A stretch of DNA of 64,000 nucleotides from Roseococcus suduntuyensis (GCF_014196305.1 NZ_JACIDJ010000001.1:978290-1042289); one strand, 5' to 3'. Shown: positions 45,506-53,896, counted from the first letter of the stretch. Notes: generated by a model from the sequence alone, not told the origin. Numbers and translations are program-made.

Positions 45506-45847
45506 ATGACCGTGAATATCCGCACCCTCGCCGCCGGCGCCGCCCTGCTGCTGGCCCCCGCCTTCGCCGCGCCCGCCCTGGCGGCGGACAGCGTGGTGGT
45601 GTCGCCCCAGTTCGGCACCCCCGCCTATTCTTCGGACAACCGCAACGTGGTGGGTGGCGGCGAGGCCCGTCTGGTCGGCTCGGGCGAAAGCCAGCGGGTG
45701 GTCCATATCGGCCCCACCCAGGCGCAGGAGCCGGTCTTCGCGCATATGGTCGGCACGGGCGAGGATGCGCGCATCATCTACAGCGCCACGCCCGACCGCG
45801 CCCAGGCGCTGAGCGAGGCGGGCTACCTGCCCGGCACGCGCGGCTGA
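45506..45847 (+). CDS. Small exported protein, paralogue 1
   Basis: 113 residues: signal peptide (TLAAGAALLLAPAFAAPALA, cut near residue 27), then a compact Gly-rich region with VVGGGEARLVGSGE, HMVGTGEDARIIYSATPD and an AQALSEAG tail. No known domain. Very similar in order to the gene at 46163: FGTPxY, GGGEARLVGxGE, VGxGEDARIIYSAxPDRAxALSEA. ACAGGAG ribosome binding site at 45491-45497. Followed by a hairpin terminator of the same sequence type as the paralogue. Confidence 0.75.
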   Translation: MTVNIRTLAAGAALLLAPAFAAPALAADSVVVSPQFGTPAYSSDNRNVVGGGEARLVGSGESQRVVHIGPTQAQEPVFAHMVGTGEDARIIYSATPDRAQALSEAGYLPGTRG

Positions 45848-45870
45848 TCCAGGCAAGGCGCTGAAACAGG

Positions 45871-45900
45871 GGGCGGCGGGGCGAAGGCCTCGCCGCCCTT
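45871..45900 (+). terminator. Hairpin terminator after paralogue 1
   Basis: GGGCGGCG (45871-45878) with CGCCGCCC (45891-45898) and a 12-base loop, then TTCGTGTT. Weak T-run. Nearly identical in sequence to the terminator at 46539. Confidence 0.6.
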
Positions 45901-45976
45901 CGTGTTGAGCCTTCCAGGCGCCGACAGGTGGCACCTGCGCGCGGACGATGCCCGCAGCCTGCGCGGCATCGGCCCG

Positions 45977-46036
45977 GCATGCCCTCGGGCATGCCCTTGA
46001 CCGCATGGCGCCATGAGCATGTGGACGTCCATGCTC
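45977..46036. repeat. Cluster of three inverted repeats in a 315-base gap
   Basis: GCATGCCC/GGGCATGC (45977-45994, 8-bp arms, loop TC), CATGGCGCCATG (46004-46015, perfect 12-bp palindrome) and GAGCATG/CATGCTC (46015-46036, 7-bp arms). All carry CATG. The gap between the paralogous genes (45848-46162) also holds the first terminator and an AT-richer stretch from 46040 where the promoter of the second gene probably lies; no gene is visible. Confidence 0.5.
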
Positions 46037-46162
46037 CATTGGCGATGGTGATGATGATCCTTCACGGTCGTGACTTGAAAGATACCGACCGGTCACTCAC
46101 ATTGGGCGGCAACGGGATCGTCGATCCCATCGGCCCAAGGGCCACCCCGACAGGAGACCACC

Positions 46163-46516
46163 ATGACCATCAACTTCCGCACCATCGCCGCCGGCGCCGC
46201 CCTTCTGCTGGCGCCCGCCTTCGCCCAGGCGCAGGAGAGCGTCGCCTACCCCCGCGACTTCGGCACGCCCACCTATCAGGCGCCGCAGGGCTCCAACGTG
46301 CTGGGCGCCAACGTGCTGGGCGGTGGCGAGGCTCGGCTGGTCGGCAACGGTGAGGACGCCCGCGTCGAATACACCGGCCCCGTCCGCAGCCAGGCGCCGA
46401 TCTACTCGCACATCGTGGGCTCGGGCGAGGACGCGCGCATCATCTACAGCGCCTCCCCGGACCGCGCGACGGCATTGAGCGAGGCCGAGCGCGCGACGCG
46501 CGGCCAGCGCGGCTGA
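46163..46516 (+). CDS. Small exported protein, paralogue 2
   Basis: 117 residues: signal peptide with TIAAGAALLLAPAFAQAQ (about residues 7-24), then a conserved core shared with the gene at 45506 (FGTPTY, VLGGGEARLVGNGEDARVEY, HIVGSGEDARIIYSASPD, ATALSEAE). ACAGGAG site before the ATG. The two genes differ mostly in the middle and in the C-terminal tail. Function unknown; periplasmic or surface location expected. Confidence 0.75.
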   Translation: MTINFRTIAAGAALLLAPAFAQAQESVAYPRDFGTPTYQAPQGSNVLGANVLGGGEARLVGNGEDARVEYTGPVRSQAPIYSHIVGSGEDARIIYSASPDRATALSEAERATRGQRG

Positions 46517-46538
46517 CGCGCCGGGCAACCGGCTCAAG

Positions 46539-46572
46539 GGGGCGGCGGGGCGAAGGCCTCGCCGCCCCTTTT
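46539..46572 (+). terminator. Rho-independent terminator after paralogue 2
   Basis: GGGGCGGCG (46539-46547) pairs with CGCCGCCCC (46560-46568), 9 bp perfect, followed by TTTT. It lies between convergent genes, four bases before the stop codon of the binding-protein gene. Confidence 0.75.
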
Positions 46573-46576
46573 GCGT

Positions 46577-48154
46577 TCAGCTCTTGCTGACGCCCCAGAA
46601 GAACGGCACCGGCGCATTGACGATGCCCTGCACGTTCCGGCGGAAGGCGGTGGGCTGGATGATGGTGCCCAGCGGCACGAAGGGCACGCTCTCGAAGGCC
46701 CGCGCCTGGAGCGCCATGGCGATGCGCTGGCCCTCCGCCGGGTCGGTGGCCGCGATGAATTGCGTGCGCAGGCTTTCGATCTCGGGGTCCGTCGGCCAGC
46801 CGGCCCAGGCGGGGGCGCCATGGGCGCGCAGCGGCAGATGCAGCGCCGGACCCGCGACATCCAGCCCCACCCAGGAGGTGTGGAAGATGCTCCACCCGCC
46901 CCGGTCCGGCGGGTTGCGGTTGGCGCGGCGGGCCAGCAGGGCGGACCAGTCGGTCGCCACCAGCTCCACATTCATGCCCATGCGGCGCAGCAGGTCGGCC
47001 GTCACCTGCGACATCTGGCTGTTGGCCGGGTTGTCCATGGCGGCCAGGATCACCACCGGCTCGTTGTTGTAGCCGGCCTCGCGCAGCGCCGCGCGGCCGC
47101 GTTCGAGGTTGCCCGGCATCACCCCCGTGCCCTGGTCCGTGCCGATGGGCGTGCCGCAGGCATACATGCTGCGGCACAGCGCCGAATATCGCGGGTTGCC
47201 CACCACCGCGTCGAGATAGGCCTGCTGGTCCGTCGCCATCAGCACGGCGCGGCGGATGGCCGGGTTGTCGAAGGGCGGGTGCAGCTGGTTGAAGCGGATC
47301 ATCATCAGCGAACCCATCGGGTCCGTGATCTCGATGCGGACGTTGCGGTTGCGCGAGATGACCGGCAGCAGGTCGAAGCTGGGCTGCTCATACCAGTCCA
47401 CCTCGCCCGTCTGCAGCGCATTGGCGGAGGTGGAGGCGTCGGGGATGATGCGCCACTCCACCCGGTCCACCAGCACGCGCTTGCCGCCGGCCGCCCCGGA
47501 GGAGGGCTCGGCGCGCGGCACATAGCCCGCGAATTTCTCGAAGGCGGCCAGGCTGCCCGGCACCCACTCGTTGCGCAGGAAGCGGAAGGGGCCGGAGCCC
47601 ACCGTCTCGTTGTTGGGCACCTGCGGGTCGGAGTTGCCCACGCGCTCCGGCACCACGAACAGCGCCTGGGTGGAGAGCTTGCCCAGACTGTCCAGCATCA
47701 GCGGGAAGGGCTGCTTGAGGCGCATCTCGAAGTCGCGGTCCGAGGTGGCGCGCATCTCGTCCATCACGGTCATGAGCGTCTGGCCCATGGTGTCGCGGGC
47801 GCCCCAGCGCTTGATGGAGGCGATGGCATCCACCCCGCGGACGGGTTCGTTGTCGTGGAAGCGCAGTCCCTCGCGCAGGCGGAAGCGCCAGGTCCGGCCA
47901 TCGGCCGAGGTCTCGTGGCTTTCCACCATCTGCGGCTGCACCTTGAAGTCGGTGTCCACCGCGAAGAGCGTGTCATAGACCATGAAGCCGTAGTTGCGGA
48001 CGATGTAGCCCGAGGTCGCCACCGGATCCACCGCGCCCAGATTGGCGTGCGGGATGAAGCGCAGCGCGCGGGCGGCGGCGCCCTGGGACAGCGCGGGGGT
48101 GGACAAGGCGGCAAGCCCGGTGCTGGCGAGGAAGGCGCGGCGGGAGGTGGCCAT
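46577..48154 (-). CDS. ABC transporter substrate-binding protein, family 5
   Basis: 525 residues. Tat-like signal MATSRRAFLASTGLAAL, cleavage near residue 24. The SBP family 5 (peptide/nickel/opine) pattern is seen in YDTLFAVDTDFKVQPQMVES, WRFRLREGLRFHDNEPV and FNQLHPPFDNPAIRRAVLMA. No permease or ATPase is adjacent, so it is an orphan binding protein. Ligand unknown. Confidence 0.87.
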   Translation of the reverse strand: MATSRRAFLASTGLAALSTPALSQGAAARALRFIPHANLGAVDPVATSGYIVRNYGFMVYDTLFAVDTDFKVQPQMVESHETSADGRTWRFRLREGLRFHDNEPVRGVDAIASIKRWGARDTMGQTLMTVMDEMRATSDRDFEMRLKQPFPLMLDSLGKLSTQALFVVPERVGNSDPQVPNNETVGSGPFRFLRNEWVPGSLAAFEKFAGYVPRAEPSSGAAGGKRVLVDRVEWRIIPDASTSANALQTGEVDWYEQPSFDLLPVISRNRNVRIEITDPMGSLMMIRFNQLHPPFDNPAIRRAVLMATDQQAYLDAVVGNPRYSALCRSMYACGTPIGTDQGTGVMPGNLERGRAALREAGYNNEPVVILAAMDNPANSQMSQVTADLLRRMGMNVELVATDWSALLARRANRNPPDRGGWSIFHTSWVGLDVAGPALHLPLRAHGAPAWAGWPTDPEIESLRTQFIAATDPAEGQRIAMALQARAFESVPFVPLGTIIQPTAFRRNVQGIVNAPVPFFWGVSKS

Positions 48155-48285
48155 GGTCGGTCTCCGGTCTAGGTGCCCGGGGAGGGGACCACGCAGGAAA
48201 CCGTCATCGCAAGGCGAAACTGACTCTTTTTGAGGCGAATCCCCAATGCGGGGTCATGTCTGCCCGATGTGCGGGCAAGGCTGCC

Positions 48286-48645
48286 TTAGCGCCCCGGCGG
48301 GTCCCGGCTCAGCCCCTTCTCCGCCAACGCCACCTCATAAGCCGCCCAGCGCGTGCCTTCCTCCTCGCCCAGCTTCCGCAGCCAGGCCCAGGAGTAGATG
48401 CCGCTGTCGTGCAAATCGTCGAAATGCAGCCGCACGGCGTAATGCCCCACCGGCTCGATCTTCATGATGCCCACATGGCGCCGCCCGGCGATGAGGCGCT
48501 TCTGCTCGGGCGAATGGCCCTGCACCTCGGCCGAGGGGCTCTCCACGCGCAGGTATTCCGCGCTCAGCGCGAAGCGCGCGCCATCGTCGAAGGCGATGTG
48601 CAGCACACGGTCCGCCGCGCGGTAGCGCAGCTCCGTTACCGTCAT
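48286..48645 (-). CDS. DUF971-domain protein
   Basis: 119 residues. VTELRYRAADRVLHIAFDDG, LSAEYLRVESPSAEVQGH and HFDDLHDSGIYSWAWL match the DUF971 domain, which is also found at the N-terminus of gamma-butyrobetaine hydroxylases. Its stand-alone role is unknown; related proteins have been linked to iron-sulfur handling. Overlaps the Trm112-like stop by one base (TGATG). Confidence 0.85.
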   Translation of the reverse strand: MTVTELRYRAADRVLHIAFDDGARFALSAEYLRVESPSAEVQGHSPEQKRLIAGRRHVGIMKIEPVGHYAVRLHFDDLHDSGIYSWAWLRKLGEEEGTRWAAYEVALAEKGLSRDPPGR

Positions 48646-48842
48646 CAGGGCAGCTTGCGCGCCTGGTCGGGCAGCATGATGGGAATGCCGTCGCGCACCG
48701 GATAGGCCAAGCCCGCGGCGTCGCTGATCAGCTCGCCCCGGTCGCGGTCATAGCGCAGCGGTTTCTTCGTGACCGGGCAGACCAGGATTTCCAGGAGCTG
48801 CGGGTCCACGGCGCCGCCGGCGGGAGGGGGGGTCTGGTTCAT
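48645..48842 (-). CDS. Trm112-like zinc-ribbon protein (UPF0434/YcaR)
   Basis: 65 residues. [18 protein letters not shown] near the N-terminus is the family opening; [25 protein letters not shown] the conserved end. Only one Cys remains of the usual four in some relatives. Trm112 proteins help methyltransferases in eukaryotes; in bacteria the role is unclear. Flanked by DUF971 and LON-domain genes in a minus-strand run. Confidence 0.88.
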   Translation of the reverse strand: MNQTPPPAGGAVDPQLLEILVCPVTKKPLRYDRDRGELISDAAGLAYPVRDGIPIMLPDQARKLP

Positions 48843-48851
48843 GGGAAAGTT

Positions 48852-49514
48852 CTAGCTGGGCCGCGCATCGGGCGGAAGGTCGCCGCCATCATGGGCGTCC
48901 ATCCGCAGCAGGGTGACGAGGGTGGAGACGCGCTCGGTCAGGGTCGGAGCCTCCAGCAGCGCCTGCTTTTCCGGGATGGCGAAGGGGCAGACCATGGCGA
49001 GCGTGGTCACCAGCGTGGGCCCCGACATCTCCTCAATGGCGGACCAGTTGGCCTCGATGCCCTTGGCCGCGAAATAGGGGCGCAGCGCGTCCAGGATCTC
49101 CGCATGGGGCACCGGGTCCACGGGCGGGTCGAGGTCGGCCAGATAGGCGTCGTAATCCGCCCGCACGCGGCGATAGCCGCGCCGCATCTCGATTTCCTCG
49201 GCCACGCGGAAGCGCAGCACGCCGGTCAGCGTCACCAGCAGCCGCCCATCCTCCGTCTCCGAGAAGGAGGAGACGCGGCCGAGGCAGCCCACCCCATAGG
49301 GGACGCTGCCGCGCTCGCCGCGCGGCTTGGACGGGTCGCCCTGGATCATGCCGAACAGCCGGCCATGCGCCAGGCTGTCCAGCGTCATGGCGAGATACCG
49401 CGGCTCGAAGATGTTGAGCGGCAGCCGCCCGCCCGGCAGCAGCAGCGCGCCGGACAGCGGGAAGATCGCGATCTCGGCGGGAAGCTGCTCCGGCGCGGGC
49501 TGGAAAGGGTCCAT
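48852..49514 (-). CDS. LON substrate-binding-domain protein
   Basis: 220 residues: an N-terminal Lon-protease-type substrate-binding domain without a protease domain. IAIFPLSGALLLPGGRLPLNIFEPRY, GVGCLGRVSSFSETEDGRLLV and FRVAEEIEMRRGYRRVRADY are typical segments. Stand-alone LON-domain proteins are common in alphaproteobacteria beside CnoX/thioredoxin-type genes. Two bases separate its start from the thioredoxin/TPR gene's stop. Confidence 0.88.
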   Translation of the reverse strand: MDPFQPAPEQLPAEIAIFPLSGALLLPGGRLPLNIFEPRYLAMTLDSLAHGRLFGMIQGDPSKPRGERGSVPYGVGCLGRVSSFSETEDGRLLVTLTGVLRFRVAEEIEMRRGYRRVRADYDAYLADLDPPVDPVPHAEILDALRPYFAAKGIEANWSAIEEMSGPTLVTTLAMVCPFAIPEKQALLEAPTLTERVSTLVTLLRMDAHDGGDLPPDARPS

Positions 49515-49516
49515 GC

Positions 49517-50446
49517 TCAGCGGAACAGGATGGTCGAGAGGCCGCGCCGGGCCTTCATGGTGGCGGGGTCGTCGAAGCCCCAGGCCTCGAAGAACTTGAG
49601 AAGCTGCTTGCGCGCGGCCTCCTCGTTCCAGGCGCGGTCGCGGCGGATGGCCTCCAGCAGCGCGTCGGCCGCCTCCTGCCGCTTGTTCATGCCGGCCAGC
49701 GCCACGGCGAGCTCGATGCGCGCCTCATGGTCATCGGGGTCGGCGGCGATGCGCTGCTCATACTGGCCGAGCATGCCCGCGGCCGCGCGGCCCTGGGCCG
49801 CCAGTTCCATGGCGGCGCGCACGGACGAGATCTCGGGGTGGGCCTTCAGCTTGTCGGAGAGGCTGTCGAGCATCTGCTGGGCCTGCTCCTCCTCCTCCAG
49901 CGCGATGAGGCAGCGGGCGAGGCCGGCCAGGGCCTCGGCATTCTCGGGTTCCTGCTGGGCGAGGCCCGCGAAGAGTTCGAGCGCGCCCTGGGCGTCGCCG
50001 GCTTCCAGCAGGGCCTTGGCTTCCGCCAGAATCTCGGTGGCGGGCATCTGCCCGCCGGCGAGCTTGAGCAGGTTCTCGATGAACTTCTTCACCTCGCCCT
50101 CGGGCAGGGCGCCCTGGAAGAGGTCCGCGATCTGCCCCTTGTAGAAGGCGGCGACCGTCGGCACCGATTGCAGCGGCAGGCCGAGCTGGGCGAGCTGCTG
50201 GACGAGGGCCGTGTTCTTGTCGATGTCGATCTTGACCAGCTTCACCCGCCCGCCGGCCGCGCGCACCACCTTCTCCAGCGTCGGCGTCAGCGTCTTGCAG
50301 GGCCCGCACCAGGTCGCCCAGAAATCCACCAGGACCGGCACCTCGCGCGAGGCGTTGATGACGTCCTGCATGAAGGTCTTCTGGTCGCCATCCGACACGG
50401 GGTCGGGGCGCTGGGACGGGTTCTGGGGGTCGAGGATCACTTCCAT
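49517..50446 (-). CDS. Thioredoxin/TPR co-chaperone-like protein (CnoX/YbbN type)
   Basis: 309 residues: an N-terminal thioredoxin domain with active WCGPC (residues 44-48 region), cis-proline LQSVPTVAAFYKG, then TPR-like helices from about residue 135 (AKALLEAGDAQGALELF, AEALAGLARCLIALEEEEQ). CnoX proteins protect and pass substrates to GroEL. The CGPC site suggests the reducing activity is kept, unlike E. coli YbbN. The start MEVILDPQ is preceded by AGGAAATT-like purines on the minus strand. Confidence 0.88.
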   Translation of the reverse strand: MEVILDPQNPSQRPDPVSDGDQKTFMQDVINASREVPVLVDFWATWCGPCKTLTPTLEKVVRAAGGRVKLVKIDIDKNTALVQQLAQLGLPLQSVPTVAAFYKGQIADLFQGALPEGEVKKFIENLLKLAGGQMPATEILAEAKALLEAGDAQGALELFAGLAQQEPENAEALAGLARCLIALEEEEQAQQMLDSLSDKLKAHPEISSVRAAMELAAQGRAAAGMLGQYEQRIAADPDDHEARIELAVALAGMNKRQEAADALLEAIRRDRAWNEEAARKQLLKFFEAWGFDDPATMKARRGLSTILFR

Positions 50447-50593
50447 GGGAATTTCCTGGGGCCGCCTGTAGATGTTCCGGCGCAGGGATAAGGCAAGAGC
50501 GGCATCTTGTCTTGTCCGGTTGTCCCGTATGGGGCGCGCGACAACCCGTCCGGACCATTGCGGCGGCGGCCCAGCCATGGCTAGCATCCCTTC

Positions 50594-50893
50594 ATGGACA
50601 GCCCCGACCCCGATCGCCCCGCGACCCACGACCTCGGCGGAAACCCGCGCTTCCGCTGCACCCCCGTCGAGCCGGATGACGACGCGCCGCCCAGCGCCTT
50701 CGACAAGCGGGTGGACGCCGTGCGTTCGGTCCTGCGGGAGAAGGGGTTGTTCACCGTGGACGAGATGCGCTTCAACATCGAGGCGCTGCATGAAACCGAA
50801 TATTTCGGCCTGACCTATTACGAGAAATGGCTGCGCTCGGTAACGGCCGTGATGGTCCGCAAGGGTGTCATCACCTGGGAGGACATCAAGTGA
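50594..50893 (+). CDS. Nitrile hydratase-like beta subunit, N-terminal half
   Basis: 99 residues equivalent to the N-terminal helical part of nitrile hydratase beta: HDLGGNPRFRC near residue 12, then FTVDEMRFNIEALHETEYFG and LTYYEKWLRSVTAVMV, the conserved helix pair. The stop overlaps the next GTG (GTGA). It could instead be a P14K-type activator, which resembles this half, but the HDLGG start favours a true subunit. First gene of a coupled four-gene unit. Confidence 0.78.
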   Translation: MDSPDPDRPATHDLGGNPRFRCTPVEPDDDAPPSAFDKRVDAVRSVLREKGLFTVDEMRFNIEALHETEYFGLTYYEKWLRSVTAVMVRKGVITWEDIK

Positions 50894-51201
50894 GCCACGG
50901 TGTGCAGGACGTGGCCGAGGCCCGCTTCGCCCCCGGCGCGCGGGTGCGGGTGAAGCCCGGCCGGCCCGAGCGCATCGCCCCCATGCACCTGCGCACGCCG
51001 CACTATGTGCGCGGGCGCGAGGGCGTGGTGACGCGCGCGCTGGGCCGCTTCCCCAACCCCGAGGACCTGGCCTTCGGCCGCCCGGGCACGCCGCGCATCC
51101 TCTACCATGTCGAGTTCGCGCAACCGCCCGTCTGGGGCGAGGGCGAGGCCGGCGACACCGTGCTGATCGAGATCTTCGAACATTGGCTGGAGGAAGCCTG
51201 A
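50890..51201 (+). CDS. Nitrile hydratase-like beta subunit, C-terminal half
   Basis: 103 residues from GTG 50890. FAPGARVRVKPGRPERIAPM, THYVRG-type HYVRGREGVVTRALGRFPNPE and ILYHVEFAQPPVWGE are the SH3-like C-terminal domain of nitrile hydratase beta. Together with the gene upstream it makes up a split beta, as in thiocyanate hydrolase and toyocamycin nitrile hydratase. One base separates its stop from the next ATG region (51203). Confidence 0.82.
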   Translation: MSHGVQDVAEARFAPGARVRVKPGRPERIAPMHLRTPHYVRGREGVVTRALGRFPNPEDLAFGRPGTPRILYHVEFAQPPVWGEGEAGDTVLIEIFEHWLEEA

Positions 51202-51202
51202 C

Positions 51203-51805
51203 ATGGCCGGAACCCCGCTGCCCGAGAGCGTCGAACTCCTGGACAAGCTCGTCGCCGCGCTGAAGCGCCGGGGCGTGCTGGTGGAGGAGGACATCGTCCG
51301 CTGCCAGACCCAGGCCGAGCGCGCCCAGCCCGAAACGGGCGCCCGCATGGTGGCCCGCGCCTGGCTGGACCCCGAATTCCGCGCGCTGATGCTGCGCGAC
51401 GGCACCGCCGCCGCCGAGGCCTTCGGCGTGGGCATGAAGGGCGCCCCCCCGCTGGGCGTGCTGGAAGATACGGACAGGCTGCATCACCTTGTCGTGTGCA
51501 CGCTGTGCTCCTGCTATCCGCGCGCGGTCATCGGCTACCCGCCGCACTGGTACAAATCCGCCGCCTATCGCGCGCGGGCGGTGCGTGAGCCGCGTGCCGT
51601 GCTGGCCGAATTCGGCACGGTGCTGCCGGCGGGCGTGCAGGTGCGCGTGGTGGACAGCACGGCCGACTACCGCTGGATGGTGCTGCCCACCCGCCCCGCC
51701 GGGACCGAAGGCTGGAGCGAGGAGCAGCTCGCCGCCATCGTCACGCGCGATTGCCTGGTGGGTGTCACCCTCCCGCAGGCGGAGAAGCGTCAAATCGCGG
51801 CGTGA
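51203..51805 (+). CDS. Nitrile hydratase-like alpha subunit, cobalt-type
   Basis: 200 residues. The metal-binding VCTLCSCYP lies near residue 98; Thr in CTLC marks the cobalt-type, not the iron-type site. The segment after it, RAVIGYPPHWYKSAAYRARAVREPRAVL, has Arg-Ala where ordinary enzymes often have Trp-Pro (quoted as YPRAVIGYPPHWYKS). It probably hydrates a nitrile or related C-N bond to an amide. No activator gene is visible. Stop overlaps the MFS gene (GTGA). Confidence 0.85.
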   Translation: MAGTPLPESVELLDKLVAALKRRGVLVEEDIVRCQTQAERAQPETGARMVARAWLDPEFRALMLRDGTAAAEAFGVGMKGAPPLGVLEDTDRLHHLVVCTLCSCYPRAVIGYPPHWYKSAAYRARAVREPRAVLAEFGTVLPAGVQVRVVDSTADYRWMVLPTRPAGTEGWSEEQLAAIVTRDCLVGVTLPQAEKRQIAA

Positions 51806-53133
51806 GTGGCTCCGACGCCGATGGCCTGCCCCCCGGACGGCGGGGGCTGGCCTCGGCCTGTATCGCCGCCGGCATCACCGTCACCGTGCTGGACGCGGCG
51901 ATGCTCAACATCGCCCTGCCTTCCGCCGCGGCCGATCTCGGCCTGACGCCGGCCGAGGCGGTCTGGATCGTCAACGCCTACCAGATCACCGTGGTGGGCA
52001 CCCTCATCCCCATGGCGGCGCTGGGGGAAATCTTCGGTTTCCGCCGGGTCTGGGCCTGGGGGCTGCTGGTGTTCTCGCTGGCGGCCATGGTGTGTTCGGT
52101 CGCGCCCAGCTTCGAGGCGCTGCTGGCCGCGCGCATGGTCCAGGGCCTGGGCAGTGCGGCGGTGATGAGCCTGACGGCGGGGCTGGTGCGCCACACCTAT
52201 CCGGCGGCGCAACTCGGCCGCGCCATCGGGGTGAATTCCATGACGGTGGGGTTGGCCTCGGCGGCGGGGCCAAGCCTGGGCGCGGCCGTGCTGGCCGTGG
52301 CGCCCTGGCCCGCCGTCTTCATCGCGCATGTGCCGCTGGGCGTGGCCGCGCTGATCCTCGGCCTGAAATTCGTGCCCCGCGTGCCGGGGCGCCGGCGGCC
52401 CTTCGACATCACGGCGGCGGGGCTGAACGTGGCCGCCTTCGGCCTGGTGTTCCTGGGGATGGATTTGCTGCTACACGCGCCCTGGGTGGCGGTGCCGGCG
52501 CTGCTGGGAGGCATGCTCTGCGCCGCGGCGCTGGTGCGGCTGGAAATGGCGCGGCCCGTGCCGCTGCTGCCGCTCGACCTGCTGCGGATCCGGGTGGTGC
52601 GCTTCGCCGTCTCGGCCTCGGTGCTGATGTTCGCGGCGCATATGCTGCTGGTCATCAGCCTGCCCTTCCACCTTTCGGCGGCGGGGTTCAGCCCGGTGCA
52701 GATCGGGCTGATCATCACGCCCTATCCGCTGGCGGTGGGGTTGCTCGGCCCCATCGCGGGGCGCTGGGCGGACCAGGCCAATTCGCCGCTGACCTGCGTG
52801 CTGGGCGGCGTGTTTCTCGCGACGGCGCTGGTCATCCTGGCGGTGGTGCCGCCGACCATGGTCTGGGCCGTGTGCGGGGCGCTGCTGCTGGCCGGGATTG
52901 GCTTCGCCGGGTTCCAGTCACCCAACAACCGCGCCATGCTCTCGGCGGCACCCCGCGCGCGGGCAGGCAGCGCGGGCGGCATGCAGGCCACGGCGCGGGT
53001 GCTGGGGCAGAGCACCGGCGCCGTCACCGCCGCCGCCTGCTTCACCCTGGCGGGGCCGTGGCTGGGCTTCCTGTGCGGGGTGGGATTCGCGCTGGCGTCC
53101 AGCACTTTGAGCCTGGTGCGGGGGAGGGGTTAG
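51802..53133 (+). CDS. MFS transporter, DHA2-like
   Basis: 443 residues, about 12-14 membrane helices. VTVLDAAMLNIALPSAAADLG near residue 30, GRAIGVNSMTVGLASAAGPSLGA motif C region, and RPFDITAAGLNVAAFGLVFLGM resemble DHA2 exporters. GTG start overlaps the nitrile hydratase alpha stop, so the transporter is probably translated with the enzyme and may move its substrate or product. No substrate can be named. Confidence 0.83.
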   Translation: MSGSDADGLPPGRRGLASACIAAGITVTVLDAAMLNIALPSAAADLGLTPAEAVWIVNAYQITVVGTLIPMAALGEIFGFRRVWAWGLLVFSLAAMVCSVAPSFEALLAARMVQGLGSAAVMSLTAGLVRHTYPAAQLGRAIGVNSMTVGLASAAGPSLGAAVLAVAPWPAVFIAHVPLGVAALILGLKFVPRVPGRRRPFDITAAGLNVAAFGLVFLGMDLLLHAPWVAVPALLGGMLCAAALVRLEMARPVPLLPLDLLRIRVVRFAVSASVLMFAAHMLLVISLPFHLSAAGFSPVQIGLIITPYPLAVGLLGPIAGRWADQANSPLTCVLGGVFLATALVILAVVPPTMVWAVCGALLLAGIGFAGFQSPNNRAMLSAAPRARAGSAGGMQATARVLGQSTGAVTAAACFTLAGPWLGFLCGVGFALASSTLSLVRGRG

Positions 53134-53142
53134 CGGCTGGCG

Positions 53143-53721
53143 CTACAGGAACCGCAGCGCCACGAACCCGCCCACCAACAGCACCACGAACAGCGTGAAC
53201 ATCAGCCCCAGCCGCTTCTCGATGAATTGCTGGATGGGTGGGCCGAACTTCCACAGCAGCGCCGCCACCAGGAAGAAGCGCAGCCCCCTTGCGGCGATGC
53301 TCGCCACGATGAACACCGGCAGCGACAGCGCCGTGGCGCCCGAGAGGATGGTGATGACCTTGTAGGGGAAGGGCGTCACCCCGGCGATAAGCACCGCCCA
53401 GGCGCCCCATTCGTTGTAATGGCTGGAGAATTCCTCGAAATAGGCCGCCTTGCCGTAGAACTCCAGCACCGGCCGGCCCAGCGTCTCGAACATGCCGTAG
53501 CCGATGAAATACCCCGCCACGCCCCCCAGCACCGACGTCACCATGGCCACCCCCGCGATGACGAAGGCGCGCGAGGGCCGGGCGATGATCATGGGAATCA
53601 TCAGCACGTCGGGCGGGATGGGGAAGACGGAGCTTTCCAGGAAGGACACCACCGCCAGCGCCCAGAGCGCATGCGGCGTGCGCGCGAGCGAGAGTGTCCA
53701 GTCATAGAGGCTGCGAATCAT
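53143..53721 (-). CDS. YqaA/DedA-like membrane protein
   Basis: 192 residues with four or five hydrophobic segments. The DedA/SNARE-associated pattern FLESSVFPIPPDVLMIPM and GYFIGYGMFETLG, plus AGVTPFPYKVITILSGATALSL, match the YqaA subgroup. Probably a lipid-carrier or membrane-homeostasis protein. It converges with the MFS gene, ten bases apart. Confidence 0.85.
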   Translation of the reverse strand: MIRSLYDWTLSLARTPHALWALAVVSFLESSVFPIPPDVLMIPMIIARPSRAFVIAGVAMVTSVLGGVAGYFIGYGMFETLGRPVLEFYGKAAYFEEFSSHYNEWGAWAVLIAGVTPFPYKVITILSGATALSLPVFIVASIAARGLRFFLVAALLWKFGPPIQQFIEKRLGLMFTLFVVLLVGGFVALRFL

Positions 53722-53841
53722 TCCAGGAGGCGTCCTCGGCCAGGGCCCGGCGCGAGGCCGGGGGTGGTTGCCCGGGGCGGGAACCCGCAGACGCCCCGGC
53801 CCTTAACACCGAAGGCGGGTGGGGCGCCATGCCGGGCGGCG

Positions 53842-53871
53842 CTGACAAATGCCCTTTGCCCGGCCTATCCT
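53842..53871 (+). promoter_or_regulatory. Putative sigma-70 promoter before gabD
   Basis: CTGACA (53842-53847), 18-base spacer, TATCCT (53866-53871): five of six and four of six consensus matches. The start codon is 26 bases downstream of the -10. The preceding 53722-53841 is GC-rich with no assignable feature. Confidence 0.45.
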
Positions 53872-53896
53872 GCCCGCAACACCGGAGGACAATGCC

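Noticed and set aside
48155-48285. Short hairpin and two GANTC sites before the family 5 binding protein
   Set aside because: TGCCCG/CGGGCA is only 6 bp, no T-tract or promoter pattern is clear, and two sites alone are not a convincing cluster.
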